Assembly (NCBI GenBank): GCA_006503535.1
Contig: QYRS01000008.1
Span: 2,914,001-2,978,000, forward strand
DNA from: Arthrinium phaeospermum
Lineage: Eukaryota > Ascomycota > Sordariomycetes > Amphisphaeriales > Apiosporaceae
Reading direction: 5' to 3'
Length of the DNA stretch: 64,000 nt
Below the pieces are notes generated by a model. It searched no databases. It was not told the DNA's origin and saw only the letters and a list, made by a program, of their open reading frames with translations. The translations under genes were made by a program, and so were the position numbers. Positions 1-12,456 of the stretch are shown here, piece by piece (position 1 is the first letter of the stretch; every line of letters starts with the position of its first letter).

Positions 1-650
1 TAGGTACAAATTATGGCAGCTGTATAATATCTTGAATAAACGAATACACGTCTAATACCGTGATTGGCATCAATATCGACCGCATGGTTGGTTAACAAGC
101 CGCAGCGTGGAGGAGTCGGATCCTGGGCGGCTCCAGCAGGTAATTGGAGGCCCCTGCATCGCTCAGTACTCAAGACCCGGAATATGAGCTTCAGTAAGGT
201 ACACACACTGTCATTGGTAACCCAGAGAATTGTTCCTTGGCCGTCAATGCACCATAGGTACTCACCCAGCCTACCTTAACCCCAGCGTCCAACCAACCGC
301 AATGCCCCCATCATCAGAAAAACATGTCACCCAACTAAATTCATAGAGAACACGGCACCACAAGACAACCTCAGGTATTGAATAATCCTCAATTGATCTG
401 GTTCAAAAACACTGTCTGTATAGTACAGCAAACAACGAAAGGGGGTATGCAGAACAAAGCCAATCAATGCAGCCGCCTAGCCACCTAGGGGGGGTATACT
501 ACCACCTCCTAGCCCTAGCCATACCGAAAAAAGAGAAACTCCATGAGATGCAAGTTTAATCCAAACTTCATTAAGTAGTAGTCCCAGTCCTCCCTTTCCC
601 TCTCTTTCTTTGTTCCTCCCGATTACCCCGTGCTATTCAAACTGGACCTC
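1..650. other. intergenic, no gene seen
   Basis: Only short open frames without recognisable similarity are present. It lies downstream of the MFS gene and probably carries that gene's 3' UTR and terminator, but I see no defined site. Confidence 0.5.
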
Positions 651-2774
651 CTAACTCCGATCCGGCTGCGTCGAAGGTATCGTGGACAAGTGGTTGTGCA
701 GCCGCTGCGCGTGCTCCTCGTGATGCAGACCCACGGCGTCATCCACATCCGCCTCGCCGCGCGGGCCCTCGTGGCTGTTGCGGCCGCTCGGCGCCCGGCT
801 GTGGTTCGCGCTCGCCACGCGGCTGTGGGCGCGCTCCGCGGCGTGCCGGCTGGCGTAGTACGAGCTGCGCCGGCTGCTGGGCCCGAACCGGTCGCGTCCC
901 AGACCCGGTCGGGTGGGCGTCTTAGCCCCCGAGGGCGTGGCGGTGCCGGAGCGGTTGTGGTGGGCGGGCGTCGCCACCCCCGAGGAGTCGGCAATGTCGT
1001 AGGTATCCGACGTGTCATTGTGACGGCCGACAGAGGCGGCAGCACCAGCACCAACACCGCCAGGACCCGCACGCGAGGGTCGGCGTGAAGCCCCCGTGCT
1101 GGCGTGGGAGTGGGTCCGCACCAGGCTGAGGCGGCGTCCCTGGTACTCTTCGTTGCCCGAGGCCAGGCTCTGGGCAAAGGGCGAGCGCTTGCGCAGGGCG
1201 GGGCCCTTCCAGTAGATGATGTAGACGGCGGCGACCAGCAGGAACGAGATGCAGAACAGGATGGTCGAGGCGTAGGGCAGGTTCATGCCCTTCTCGGCCC
1301 CAATGTTGGAGTAGAAGGGCGTCGCCGGCACCGTCAGCACACCCGCCAGGAAGTCGCGCGCCCAGCCGTTGCCGCCCGTCGCCGACGCCGAGTAGGGGCC
1401 ATAAGCGCAGATCATGTAGTCGATCGTGGCCATGTAGATGGCGTAGTTGGCGATGCCGATGATAGCGCTGCCGAACATGGTGCCTATCCAGTGCAGGGGC
1501 GGGCCGGTGCTGGTCCAGGCGAAGATGATCAGGCCGATGGGCAGGCAGGGCGCCAGGTACAGCAGCCACGACAGCCGCGACTCGTACTGGGCGTGCTCGT
1601 CGTCGGGGTTTCGGGCACGGGCGCGCTTGTTGCGCTTGATGGCCGGCAGGAACGTCAGCCAGGCAATGACGTAGCCGATGCCGATGGGGATGAAGGCCAG
1701 GCCGATCTGGGAGGCGCTGAAGCCCCACTGCTTGTAGACGAGCGCGAAGGATTGGATCATCATGAAGATCAGGGCGTCAGCGAAACCCGAGAGCAGCGAC
1801 AGGACCAGCACAATGGGCTCCGTCAGGAACATGCGGAAGGGCCGGAGCCAGGTGTAGATGAGCTCCTTGACGGTGAAGCGCTGCCAGAACGACTCGATCT
1901 CGTCGGGGCCGTAGCAGTTGGGGTCCTCGCCCGTCTTGCGCCGCTTCTTGGCAATGTTGTTGAGCATGATGGTCGTGCGCGTCTCGGGCACTGTCAGGAA
2001 ATGCAGGATCTGCACGAACCCGCCAAAGATGAGCTGGATCCAGATGGTCCAGCGCCAGTGCAGGTACTGCTCGACGAACCCGCCGATGATGGGGCCCAGG
2101 ATGGAGCCGCCCACCGACGAGAAGACAATGTAGGCCACGGCGTACTGCTGGTGGTCGCCGTCGAACATGTCGGCAATCATGCCGAGCGTGACACTGCCAC
2201 CGGCCGACGACAGGCCGCCCAGGCACCGCCCCACGATGACGCTGGCAAAGTTGGGCGCCAGGGCGACGGGCAAGCAGAAAATGTTGACAAGGAACAGCGA
2301 CGCCTGGAGCACCGGCTTGCGGCCAAACTCCTCGGACCAGGGCGCCCAGAGCTCGCAGCCAAAGGCGTAAAAGATGAGAAAAACGGCGGCGCCGGCGCGG
2401 GCCGCTTGCTCGCTGACGCCAAACTCCTCGGAGATGCCGCCGAGGCCGTTGGAGTAGAGCGACGTGTTGAAGTTCATCGACGTCTGCACCAGGAAAATGA
2501 CGCTGAGGATCCACCACTTCTTCCACTCCGGAAAGGCGTAGCCGAGCTGCTCCTCGACGTCTTCCTCCTTGAGCTCGCGCTTGCCGGCGTTGGCCGCCGC
2601 CTTTTCCTGGGCGAATCGCTCCTTGCGGGCGCCGACCGTCTCGTTGGCGGGCTTGAGCGGCCCGGTGTGTTCCTTTTCGGCGAGGCCATTGTGGTTAGCG
2701 TGGCCGCCGTTGTGGCCGTTAGTCGAAGACTCGGACCCCATGGCCGTCTTCTCGCTGTCGGTGGGAGCCACCAT
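651..2774 (-). CDS. MFS drug/polyamine exporter, DHA1 (TPO/FLU1-like)
   Basis: A single open frame of about 707 residues from the ATG at 2774 (an in-frame ATG at 2741 is an alternative). The frame continues upstream to 2888, but that extension is Cys/Pro-rich and unlike the family. The N-terminal 90 residues are hydrophilic, followed by about 12 hydrophobic segments. After TM2 the block ELWAPWSEEFGRKP matches the G-x-x-x-D/E-R-x-G-R-K/R signature loop of DHA1 transporters, and PETR closes TM6 as in this family. A roughly 150-residue Ser/Arg/Gly-rich cytosolic tail follows TM12 and is longer than usual. The expected role is proton-coupled efflux of drugs or polyamines at the plasma membrane. 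The frame is unbroken, unlike several neighbours. The substrate cannot be read from sequence. Confidence 0.88.
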   Translation of the reverse strand: MVAPTDSEKTAMGSESSTNGHNGGHANHNGLAEKEHTGPLKPANETVGARKERFAQEKAAANAGKRELKEEDVEEQLGYAFPEWKKWWILSVIFLVQTSMNFNTSLYSNGLGGISEEFGVSEQAARAGAAVFLIFYAFGCELWAPWSEEFGRKPVLQASLFLVNIFCLPVALAPNFASVIVGRCLGGLSSAGGSVTLGMIADMFDGDHQQYAVAYIVFSSVGGSILGPIIGGFVEQYLHWRWTIWIQLIFGGFVQILHFLTVPETRTTIMLNNIAKKRRKTGEDPNCYGPDEIESFWQRFTVKELIYTWLRPFRMFLTEPIVLVLSLLSGFADALIFMMIQSFALVYKQWGFSASQIGLAFIPIGIGYVIAWLTFLPAIKRNKRARARNPDDEHAQYESRLSWLLYLAPCLPIGLIIFAWTSTGPPLHWIGTMFGSAIIGIANYAIYMATIDYMICAYGPYSASATGGNGWARDFLAGVLTVPATPFYSNIGAEKGMNLPYASTILFCISFLLVAAVYIIYWKGPALRKRSPFAQSLASGNEEYQGRRLSLVRTHSHASTGASRRPSRAGPGGVGAGAAASVGRHNDTSDTYDIADSSGVATPAHHNRSGTATPSGAKTPTRPGLGRDRFGPSSRRSSYYASRHAAERAHSRVASANHSRAPSGRNSHEGPRGEADVDDAVGLHHEEHAQRLHNHLSTIPSTQPDRS

Positions 2775-5700
2775 GGTTGGGGATGTGGCTGGGTGGCAAC
2801 AACAGTTCCAAAGGGACGGACAGCAGTCAGTCAAGTTACTCAGCGGATTACCGCATATGACTATGGGGTGTGGGAAGAATGTTGTCAAGGGATGGTAAAG
2901 TCAGCGACACGACCACTTTTGTTTTTTTCCTAAGGGGGTTCCCCAGATTTAAGTATGTCGGGGACCAACGAGTCGGGCAAGGTAGCGCGCGTGGAGGGCA
3001 GCAAGACTTTTTGCGGAGAGGTCGGAGCAGTTTCCTAGTTTCCTCGTTTCCCTCGTGCAGTTTGTCATCAGAAAAGAAAAACCGGGGGAGCCGTGATATG
3101 GTGCGGTTAAACGTATGAGGAAAAGGAAAGGCAGCGAGCGAGCGTGTCGGAGCCAAGGCCAGAGGTGTGGGAACCGCTCATCTGGTATGCAACCTACAGC
3201 CAGGTTGCCTTGTTGCTGCCACTACGACTTACAAGTACTAGCTTCGAGACTCGCCCGTAGCTGCGCAAAAGTCGGGGCCAAGGACAGGGAAGCGGAAAGG
3301 GCTGGCTTGCAGGAGGCAGAAAGGCGCGCAATCGCAAAGAACGGGATCATCACGTCATAGCCAAGTAAGGCACCAGAGGCCTCTTCCTTCCTGGCCTGCA
3401 GGTCTGAATGCAGCATGTAGATAGATGACCACAAGTCATACGCTCAGCTCCTGCGTCAGGTTAAGGACAGGGGCGAGGTCAAGATCCAAGTAAATGGGCC
3501 ATACTGAAGGAGAGCCATTGCCAGTGAAGATGAGATGAGACGCTCGCTGGACGCATGCAGACTTGTGAATGCAAATCCCACTGTCGATCTCGTCGAGTCT
3601 GTTTTTGCCTCGCCCGGTGCGCTGAAATCTCACCTCGACACCTTCTCAGATACGCCGCATTCGACATGGTACATGTGCAGCTAGGCAGTAGGTACGACGG
3701 AAAGGAAATCGACCATCGAAAGTTGTGTCTCTAATCGGGCCATCTGCTCCAGCAATCCCCCAGCAACGGACCCGCAATGACGCAGATTCCGCGATCCGAC
3801 TTTGTGGGGACTCCGACTGGGGGAGCCAGCACCTACCAGAAATCCTGGCTCCTTGTTCTGGCAGCAGCAACAAGGGACAGGCAGAAAACGGCATCGACAG
3901 AGCTAGCTAGTAGCGGGAGGGAAAGATGCAGCCCGTGTCATGTCCTAGCTTGCCGCGTTCGTTGGCGTTGGCGATCAACTCAAGCATCCTGTAGGCTGCT
4001 GGGCATCTGGGCATCTCTTGGAATTCGAGATTCCCGCACTTGGCTGAACCAAGCCTTTTGGACAATCCATGCAATGGCAATTGGAGTGGTCGATTTAGGT
4101 GCCACAGACTACTTTATTACATACATCCCGTTTTCCAAGAGAGAAAGTGTGTGTGTGTTCGGATGCTGACCGCTGACTCTGAGCCGCGCATAAGAGGACA
4201 AGCGATGGGAAACGAGCAGTCAAATCAACGTCATCCCAAACTTATCCGTCACGCGACAGGGCAGGGTTTATTCCCATATCTTGAAATGAGCCATTAAGTG
4301 TGTGCCTGCTCATACCATTGGATCCTTTGGTAAGCAGGTCGCACGGCGATGGGTGGTCGCACAAACCCTCTACCATTTGCAGAAATCCTTCTCGAGCTTT
4401 TCCTTCCATGATATCATCACGCCGAGGCAAGTGGATACTGTCAGATTAAGAAACGAACGGTGAAAAAAAAGAAGAAACAGAAAGAGTTCGAGCTGGTGGT
4501 CGCTATCTCTGGCCTACTGTACTTGGACCAATTCGGGGGGTTTTAACAGCCAGGCGCTTATTCCCCTCGCGCCCTGGTCCCAGTCCCAGAGCCTCTCTCT
4601 TCCACTGGACCATTGGGGGGAACAGAAAACCCACAGTTTTGCGGTCTCTTTCGGGCAGTTTTCCCCATCCCCAGTCTCCCAGTTCGTTGCGTGCGTGTTG
4701 ACCAGAAAAGAGCCCATGGGGCAATGGGTGGCAGGAAACGAAGATGCCCCGGGGATGCCGGCGCATTCTCGGCCGCTTTTCCCTCTCCATTCACTTTCAC
4801 TAATGCTCAAAATCAGTCGATCATCTCCCAACAACTCTATTCGCGTTCCATCCTGTTTACATGTTACCTAGGTAGTTCTTTTCGTCCCATTCATTTTTCT
4901 ATGTACGTGCCTGTACTGAAAAGAGCCTCGTTGCCAACATGCAAAAGCCAAAATGCCATTTCCATTTTCCCATGTCGACATCCATGTTGCCTCTGAAAAA
5001 CCCAGCCACCTACCGGCCTGCTCTGAGAAGCGGTCCAATTGCCAATCTCTAAGGATGGCCAAGAACCGCCGCCAAAAAGCTTAGGCCGACGTGGACTCTT
5101 GGCTTGCGAATCAGCTAAATTCTCATCCCGCCTGCCCGCGGCCCTGTTTGCGCCCCCTTCCTGGTGTGGATCGCCACTATTCCCGGGCGCCTTGGGGAGC
5201 TTGGCTAGCTTGGCAGCGTTCGATTCGGCTGGTGGCCGCTGGAATCCCTGCTCTTGTATGTAACCCACCCAGCACCGATGCCTCTGCCACTATTTACGTA
5301 AGGTCAAAATGTCCCTTCCAGTCTTCAAAATAAAATGCACACAGTGGACTGCCATCGCAAATTGGTGAGATTGTATCTATCTAGGCTCTAGTCGAGGCAT
5401 ACCAAAGACGAAGACAGCATCTGGAGCACCCGCTTGAACAGACACTCACCCGTCCAGGTCATCCTCCGAAGAAGTCGACGCCTCTTCTTCGTCATTTGCA
5501 CTCTCAGACTGCCGGTCAAGCGGACACCCATTCACCCATCAAACGAAATCGTACGATGTTGAAATACTTCGTGAATTCGCCTAACAACTAAGTACTTATA
5601 GAAGAGGGGGCTAAAGTACAGTAAGTAAACCAAACGCTTCCTCGCCATGATTCAACCAGACCGTCCGTCTGTCTTTCGCCGCCATACGATGTGTATACCA

Positions 5701-6252
5701 GTCAGAAAGGACATGGGCAAGCGCCCAATCAACCCGTAGGCTTCTTGCGCACCGTCTTCCGCCTCCTTCTTCACTCAACCCATGTTCAACGCAGCACAAG
5801 ACGAGCAATGCCAGAATTATAATATAATAAAAGAGATGGAAATTTGCATGTCATCGCTCGGGGGTATATGTCAGTAATCGTAAAAAGAGAGTGATCCGAA
5901 AGGCCTTCCTTCTGTCCTTCCCCTGAACAGCCTTTATCCCAGTGTGTAGTGTGGTGTAGTGTAGTGTGTAGAGTGTGTGTGTGCGTGTGTAGAGTGTGTG
6001 TGTGCGTGTGATGTGTTTACCTCCTTCCCCCCAGCCGATGCCGATTTTTTCCCACCTCCCCCCATAGTCGTCGCGTTACTTAGTTACATTTCCTTTCCTT
6101 GCTCATCCTTGCATCATTACGGCGGGTCTCCTCCCCATCATGCGATGCAGATGCATATACAACCCTCCACCGTCCTCCTGCCCTGTCCTATCTTATACTC
6201 CCCATATCCATATCAACCAGTCTATAACGACTTCCTCGACCTCCTCCGCGTT
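2775..6252. other. intergenic, 3.5 kb, promoter side of the MFS gene
   Basis: No frame with recognisable family features on either strand. It includes the promoter and 5' UTR of the minus-strand MFS gene at its left end and the 3' flank of the next minus-strand gene at its right end. A GT-rich microsatellite lies at 5942-6017. Confidence 0.5.
5942..6017. repeat. GT-rich microsatellite
   Basis: Imperfect run of GT/GTGTAG units, seen directly. It lies about 240 bp beyond the stop codon of the RDEL-tailed membrane protein gene. Confidence 0.85.
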
Positions 6253-9200
6253 TCACAACTCATCGCGGATATGGTCGACCGTCTCCTTGACCAGCTCCGT
6301 CATGGAGCTAGCCGAGTCGGCGACATTGCTGGCGGCCGAGGCGGCTGCTTCCGTGGCCTCGCTCATGGCGCTCGAGGCCGTCGCGCTCGCCGCACCGTAC
6401 ACGCCGGCAAGACGCGCAAAGACGGACTCGGTCACGGTGGGCTCCTTGCCCACAATAAGCTCGGAAACCAAGGAGCTGACGACCGAGTACTGGGTGGCGG
6501 CGGCATCGGTGGCCGATCCGGCGTATTCGCCCGCGACTGAGTTGGCCGACGACAGGGAGTCGGCGGCGGCACCGGTGGCCGAGGCAGCATAGTCACCCGC
6601 CTGAGAGGCATAGTCGCCCGCGGCCGAGTAGAGGTTCTCGTACCAGGGGGTCGGGGTAGGCGCGCCGTAGACCTGCGAGCTGACTTGGCTGACGAGGAAG
6701 TCCCAGTTGGCGGCAACCGAGTCGCCGGCCGAGGAGGCAGTATCACCCGCAGCCGAGGCAGCGGACGCCGCAGCTTCACTGGCCGCCGCAGCCACCGAAG
6801 AGGCAGACTCGCCCGCAACCGAGGCAATGGAGCTGGCAGTGCCCTGCACGTCGGTAGGAGTGGGCGTGGCCGTCATGGAGCTCACGGCCGTGGAGGCAGC
6901 CGAGAGGAACTCGGCGTAGCGGGCATGGGCGACACCGAGTCCGGCATAGTAGTTGTGCTTGGCCTGGTCCAGCATCTTGGCGGCACGCTCCGACGGGGTG
7001 CTGGGCGTGGGCTCGGCGGCCCCGATGGCCACCTTGGCGTTCTCGAACTGCTCGCCGGCCCAGCTGACCGAGTCCTGGAGGTTCTGCTGGGCGATGGACT
7101 GCACTCGCTCCCAGTCGACCGAGGGCATGGTGGGCATGTCGGGCATCCACTTGGTCGTGGGCGTTCCGTAGATGCCCTCCGAGGCGGCCGTGGCAGCGTT
7201 CTGGAGGCGCGAGTTGGCCGTCGCCAGGGCGTCAAAGTAGCCTTGCGAGACGGAGCTGAACATTTGCTGGTGGGCGGGCTTGGGCGTGCCGCTGACCTGC
7301 ACCGAGACGACCGACATGGCGCTCGAGTACTTATCAGCAGCTTGGGCAATGGCGCTGGTGTAGGCCGCCTGCGCAGCCGAGGAGACGCTGGCAGCAGCAT
7401 CCGTCGGCAGGGCAGACTTGGCAGTGGACAGGAGGTTATCATCGTCGTCGTACTCGTCCAGGATGGGCTTTCTCGACGGGACCGACTGCGCAGCGGCGCC
7501 GAACATAGCGGACTTAACGCTGGGCGTGGCGGATCCGGCCGAGGAGCTGGGATGGTCGGGAGTGGCGACGATGGATTCCTCAACTTGCTCGGGGCCGTCA
7601 ACGACGTCGGGGGTAGGGAGAGGCTCGACAGACTCGGCATCATTGGTGGCAGCGCTGGCGGACTTGGACGACGACAGGTCAGAAGCACTCTCGGTGGGCT
7701 CAGAGGCCATGCTCTCCAGGGGAGGAACAGCAGAAGTCTCGACATCGACATCATCGGCGGCGTCCGTGGATGGCTTGACAGCGCTCGAGGCACCTTCACT
7801 GATAGCTTCGCCAACGGACTCGACGCTCTCCTCGACCTTACCTGCAGCATCGTGCATGACCTTTTGGGCATCGTCAGCCGCCTCCTTCAGGGCGTCGGCG
7901 GCCTTCTTCTCCGCCGCCTCGGCCGCGAGCTTCATGGTGCTGGCGTCAAAGTCGTCGGTGTAGTCGCCGGCCACCGCCTTCCAGGCCACCACCTGCTTCA
8001 GGCTGCCGAGCTCCTGGGCCGCCTCGGCCGCGACGGCCATGCCCTCGTTCTCAATGTCGGTGCCGGCGGTCTGGACCTTGGGCAGGCTGGGGTGGGTGGT
8101 GACCAAGACCTTGAGGTCGTCGGTCCACTCGTCCAGGCGCGCGCGCAGCTGGTGGTACTTTTGCCAGTCCTTGTAGGTGACGCCGTCCATCCAGGCCCAC
8201 TTCATGCCCAGCTTCTGGAGGGCCAGGTCGCGGATGCTCTCGAGGATGCTGATGTGCTCCTGGGCGATGGCTGTGACGGCCTCCTCCGTCTCCTCCTCGT
8301 ACTTTTGGCGCCACGTGCGGATCGCCTGGGCCTGATCTCTAATCTTCAACCCAGAGGCCCGCACGGCGTTGGCCACTTCCTGCTCGAGCTGAGACGCATC
8401 CGTCTCGGCGCCGGCGTCGCGGTGCTTTTCGAGGATGCTGAGGAGGTTCTTCTTCAGCTCGCTCAGCTCCGTCTTGACCGTCTCGTCGAGCTTGGACAGG
8501 TGGGACTGGCCCACCACGCCGGCCTCCTCCTTGATCAGTCGGTCGGCGATGTCCTGAACACGGCCCTCGATCTCCTCGGCGCCTTCCTCGGCGGCCTTGG
8601 TGAACTTTCCTTGCCACAGCTCCAGGTCCTCGGCGACCGTCTTGGCGGCAGCCGCGCGGACATCGTCCTTGGAGGGCTCACTCCCGTCTGGGTTGATCTT
8701 CACTTCGACAGAGGCAGATGGCTCGACCTCATCCTCGAAAGACGAGGCGGCAGACTCGGGCTCGGGGGTGGCCGCGGCGGCCTTGGAGGTAACGGTCGAG
8801 GAATCGGACGAGACGGAGGCGGTGGGCTTCACAAAAGCAGACTTGATGCTGGATCTACCATTTGGATTAGTAAAAATCCTCTATGTGTATATACACTATA
8901 TATTTGTTTTTTGACGGGAGGCTCTTACGAGTCGGTCTCATCATTGAAGGTCTTGGTCCTCTTGTCCTGGTGGCGCCCGAGGCGCTCCATGATGCGTGCC
9001 ACCTGCGGGTCGACGGTCTTGACGTAGACGTTCTTGACACGGGGCCAAACCACGCCGTCGAGGAAGACGTAGGTCTTGTTCCAGGCCCAGAGGGTCGTCG
9101 GGACGGCCGTGTCGACGGTGAAGGTCGAGGCCATGCCGTAGCCCTGGAGGGCGTAGGGCTGGACGAAGAGGTAGGCGGGGAGCACGACGTCGTTGTACGT

Positions 9201-9788
9201 CTGCTGGGCGTTGGTCTTGGCGACGGTGTAGTAGGGCGCGACGGCCTCGGTGACCTTGTTGACGTGCGGCGCGGCGTTCTTGTCATACTGGACCTTGGCC
9301 AGGGCCTGGTACTTGAGAAGCTGCGGCTGCACCGTCTTCTCCCATTGGGCCTTGCTCAGGGTCTGGGCCTTTTCGAGCTGGGGCCCGCCGTACTTGACGG
9401 CGTAGGTGCGCGCGGGGGTGATGACGGTGCGGTTGACGGTGCCGTAGTAGGGCTTGGCGAGCTCGACGTAGGGGGCGGCGTAGGCGTCGTAGTAGGGCGT
9501 CAGGTGCGGCGAGACGACCTCCTTGAGCTGGAAGTAGGGCTTGCAGACCTTGGGGGAGGACTCGGTCAGGTCGGTTATCGAGGCCGGGCAGCGGAACAGG
9601 ATGCTGATGATGGAGTACCACGTCAGCAGCCTCGCCGTGATGCTGATGAGGCGCGCCAGGAAGCCGTTCTTCTTCTTGTCGGCACGCTTAATCGGAGGAG
9701 TCCGTTGGCGCGTCGCGGCGGATTTGCCGTTGGGTTGGGAGAGGCCGTTGACCGAGCCATTGGTATGGCCGTTCTTTTTTCCCGCCAT
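6253..9788 (-). CDS. type II membrane protein with Ala/Ser-rich tail and C-terminal RDEL
   Basis: Two exons, 9788-8929 and 8854-6253, joined by a 74-bp intron (GTAAG at 8928, TAG ending at 8855). The reading frame is continuous and gives about 1153 residues. Residues 1-40 are basic and polar. One hydrophobic stretch near residues 45-65 (ITARLLTWYSIISILF) is not at the extreme N-terminus, so it looks like a signal anchor. The next ~200 residues hold repeated PYY/Y-A-x-P motifs and two N-glycosylation sequons (NRT, NKT). The middle is acidic and predicted helical, and the last 350 residues are Ala/Ser repeats. The protein ends HIRDEL, which resembles an ER retrieval signal. From memory, fungal homologues are sometimes labelled 'transcription factor hoxa13', but no homeodomain is visible. 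Inferred location is the ER membrane with the C-terminus in the lumen; function unknown. Confidence 0.82.
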
Positions 9789-12456
9789 GATGGATGGAGG
9801 GGAGGCAACTGCTGCCAGGCGAAGGATGGGCGGTTTTCTGTTTTTCTTCCCTCTGTTCTCCAAAAATAAGAATCTAGTAACAAACCCAAGCTCTGTTATA
9901 TAGCATGCAGTGCTTTTTTTGATTCTGCACCAGTAGCTCTCGTCAAAAGATGGAGAGCAGCAAACGACAGAAATTTCGAACCCGTCGATGTGGTGGGAAA
10001 GATGGGCGAGGGAAAGTGGTGACAAAAGTCGGAAGCTGGAGGGACCTCGCTCGGATCGCCTGGTGATGCCAGCAAAGCAAAAAAGAAGCGGATAAGATAG
10101 CGAGCACAGCAATCAGTCGATGGTGCGACAATGCTGGACGGGAGGGAAAGTGGTGTGGGAGTGGGTTTGGGTTGCTGCCGGGGGTGATGTTGTCAGTTTC
10201 CGGAGCAGGCAAGGGTACTTGTTTTTGCAGATGATGTTGGATGCAGGCAGAGCTTCTCAAACCCCCTCTTTTGGAGCAAGAGGAAACAATTGTGTGTATG
10301 AATGAAGATCAATATGAAGCAAGGGATGATTATTGTTCGGTGAGAAGGGCAGCAACCAACAATTACATCAAAACCCTTCCAATCATTTCGGATTCGTCAT
10401 TTGTGTATTTCTGGTCGGGCCAAACAAGCTTGAGCTCTCTCACACACACCTTGTACCTGCAATTGACGAGGTATGACGCAGTGGGGCGTTCGCAGCAGCG
10501 GGAATCCACAGATTGGCTACGTCGACCAGGACGAACTGGGGTAGCTGCATATGAGGTAGATGATATAATAATCAACTAGGACTGCGCACAATTCAAGATA
10601 TACTTATCGAGATGGGCGAGCTGAGGTTGGGGAATGTGTTGAGGCCGGATGCAAGCAAGTAGGCAAGTAGGTATGGAAATAATGGCAAAGGAAAAGTGAC
10701 ACTGGAACACTGAGTAACTGTGACTTACCTCGATCAGAAACGCGGAGCTCGGGTGTAACCTGTTGGCCTGGGAGCTATGACTGACAGTTCGCTTACTGAC
10801 TTGCTGCAGTGCTGCTACTTGAAAGACGAGAAGCACGTGCCGAGGTTCGTGAGAATGAGACGAAGAGGGAGACGAAGGCCAAAAAACAGCTATCTCGAAT
10901 CTCAAATTGCGATACTGAACATTGAACCAGAAGAAACGAGTCGGGTCCACGTTGGTCGACTTATCTACTAATCTTCTCACCTCTCACTTCTCACCCTCGC
11001 CGTCCTTGATGATATCCCCGATGTTCCAGCTTCTTCTCCCTAGCCTCGACGGTTGCAGCCTTTAGCGTGACACCTTGCCGACACAGAGACGTCATTAGCC
11101 TGTTGCTGAAGACCACTCCCACCCACCAACTTTCTTTGCTTACCACCGATCCGATCCGGTTGGATGCGCCAAGCACGGTGAGCTGCATGGCGCGTATGGC
11201 CAACCATCTTGGAAAACACCTGTCATCAGATAACGAACATGTTCATGATATTGCAGGCGGTGATATGAGCTAGTATGAGGGTAAGGATGCAAGTGGTTTG
11301 GGGACGTATATGTCCAGCCAAAGTGGCTCTTGACTCTTGTTTGAACGGCATCCAACTTTAAATCTATCAATATACAATATCTTGATACTCACCCCTGACC
11401 CTTTCAAGGGAGTGCAAGGGTTCTACACCTGTGCGTTGTATCAATTGGAAGCGATCTTGACTACTGCTGCCGTGCTACATATACTGCTTTGTCGCAACGG
11501 CGTCAACCCCCACGGATCCTGGCACAACCCGTACCCCGGATGGAATGATCGGGAAGAGAAGATTGGACTCTTTGTTTCAATCCTGGGATGCATACCTTGC
11601 ATGGATTTTATGTATACGGGCGTTTGGCATCAAGTCGGCGTTCGCTGCTAGACCTGGTTCTGGAGTCTTTGTCAAAACTTCTGGCCCAGCATCATTGCCC
11701 CTCCATGGCTCTGCTAGCTGTCCGCATTGCATGCAATGCCAATTGCCCTCCTGTGAGGCTCAACTTTATGTAGGGATGCATTTCCTCTTTCGTGCACCGG
11801 TTTGCTAGGCCGATCTATTAGTTATTTGTGCTTTGAAAGGTAATATCCGACACTGAGAATTGCGTTGGTGTGGTAATTAAGGGCGTTTCCTTTGCAACGC
11901 TGGGGGCAGCTGGGCTGGTGAGGCAATCTCCAGAGGCCAAAAGGCCTGAGGCTGATTGGCAAGTGACCCATCAATCCATTGCGACCCACTACCGGCCGTG
12001 ACAAAGATCGACAAGACCACCTGTAGATTTGTGTCCATCCCCAACGAGCGTTGAACTGTTAACTGATTGATCCGACACAATTCATCATTCTGCATGTCTT
12101 TTACACCACCCGCCAATTGTCTCAGTTGAGGTGGAAGTCGACGAAGTAACAATTGCCAACCCGCACAAAAAAAGCTTTTCTTATTTCTTGGAATCGACGC
12201 CTGTCTGCCCGACAGCAATTCCAGCCCAACCAACACAAAACCGCCTGCAGCCAGAAAACGACAACTTCCTCGGCAGCGGCTCCCTCTACGCCTCCATTGA
12301 TGGTTTTCCCGACTTCATGACGCGGCCCGCTGGCCAAGCTCAACTTGCGATATCACACACGCCGTTACGTCACGGCCCGACCCAAACCCTCCCCCAACGA
12401 ACGAATAAACGCCCCGGCAAGGCGACAGACACCACTGAGTGGGAAAAGCCGGCAGC
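9789..12456. other. intergenic, shared 5' region of two divergent genes
   Basis: Between the start of the RDEL protein gene (minus) and the start of the Doa10 gene (plus), so it must contain both promoters. No convincing coding frame or RNA gene was seen. Confidence 0.5.

Noticed and set aside
1104..2933. Long plus-strand frame (609 codons) opposite the MFS gene
   Set aside because: Antisense shadow of a GC-rich gene; Asp/Gly/Arg/Val-rich with no domain, while the minus strand is a clear transporter.
6685..9027. 780-codon plus-strand frame opposite the RDEL protein
   Set aside because: Gly/Arg-rich mirror of Ala/Ser codon repeats; it crosses the verified intron of the minus-strand gene.
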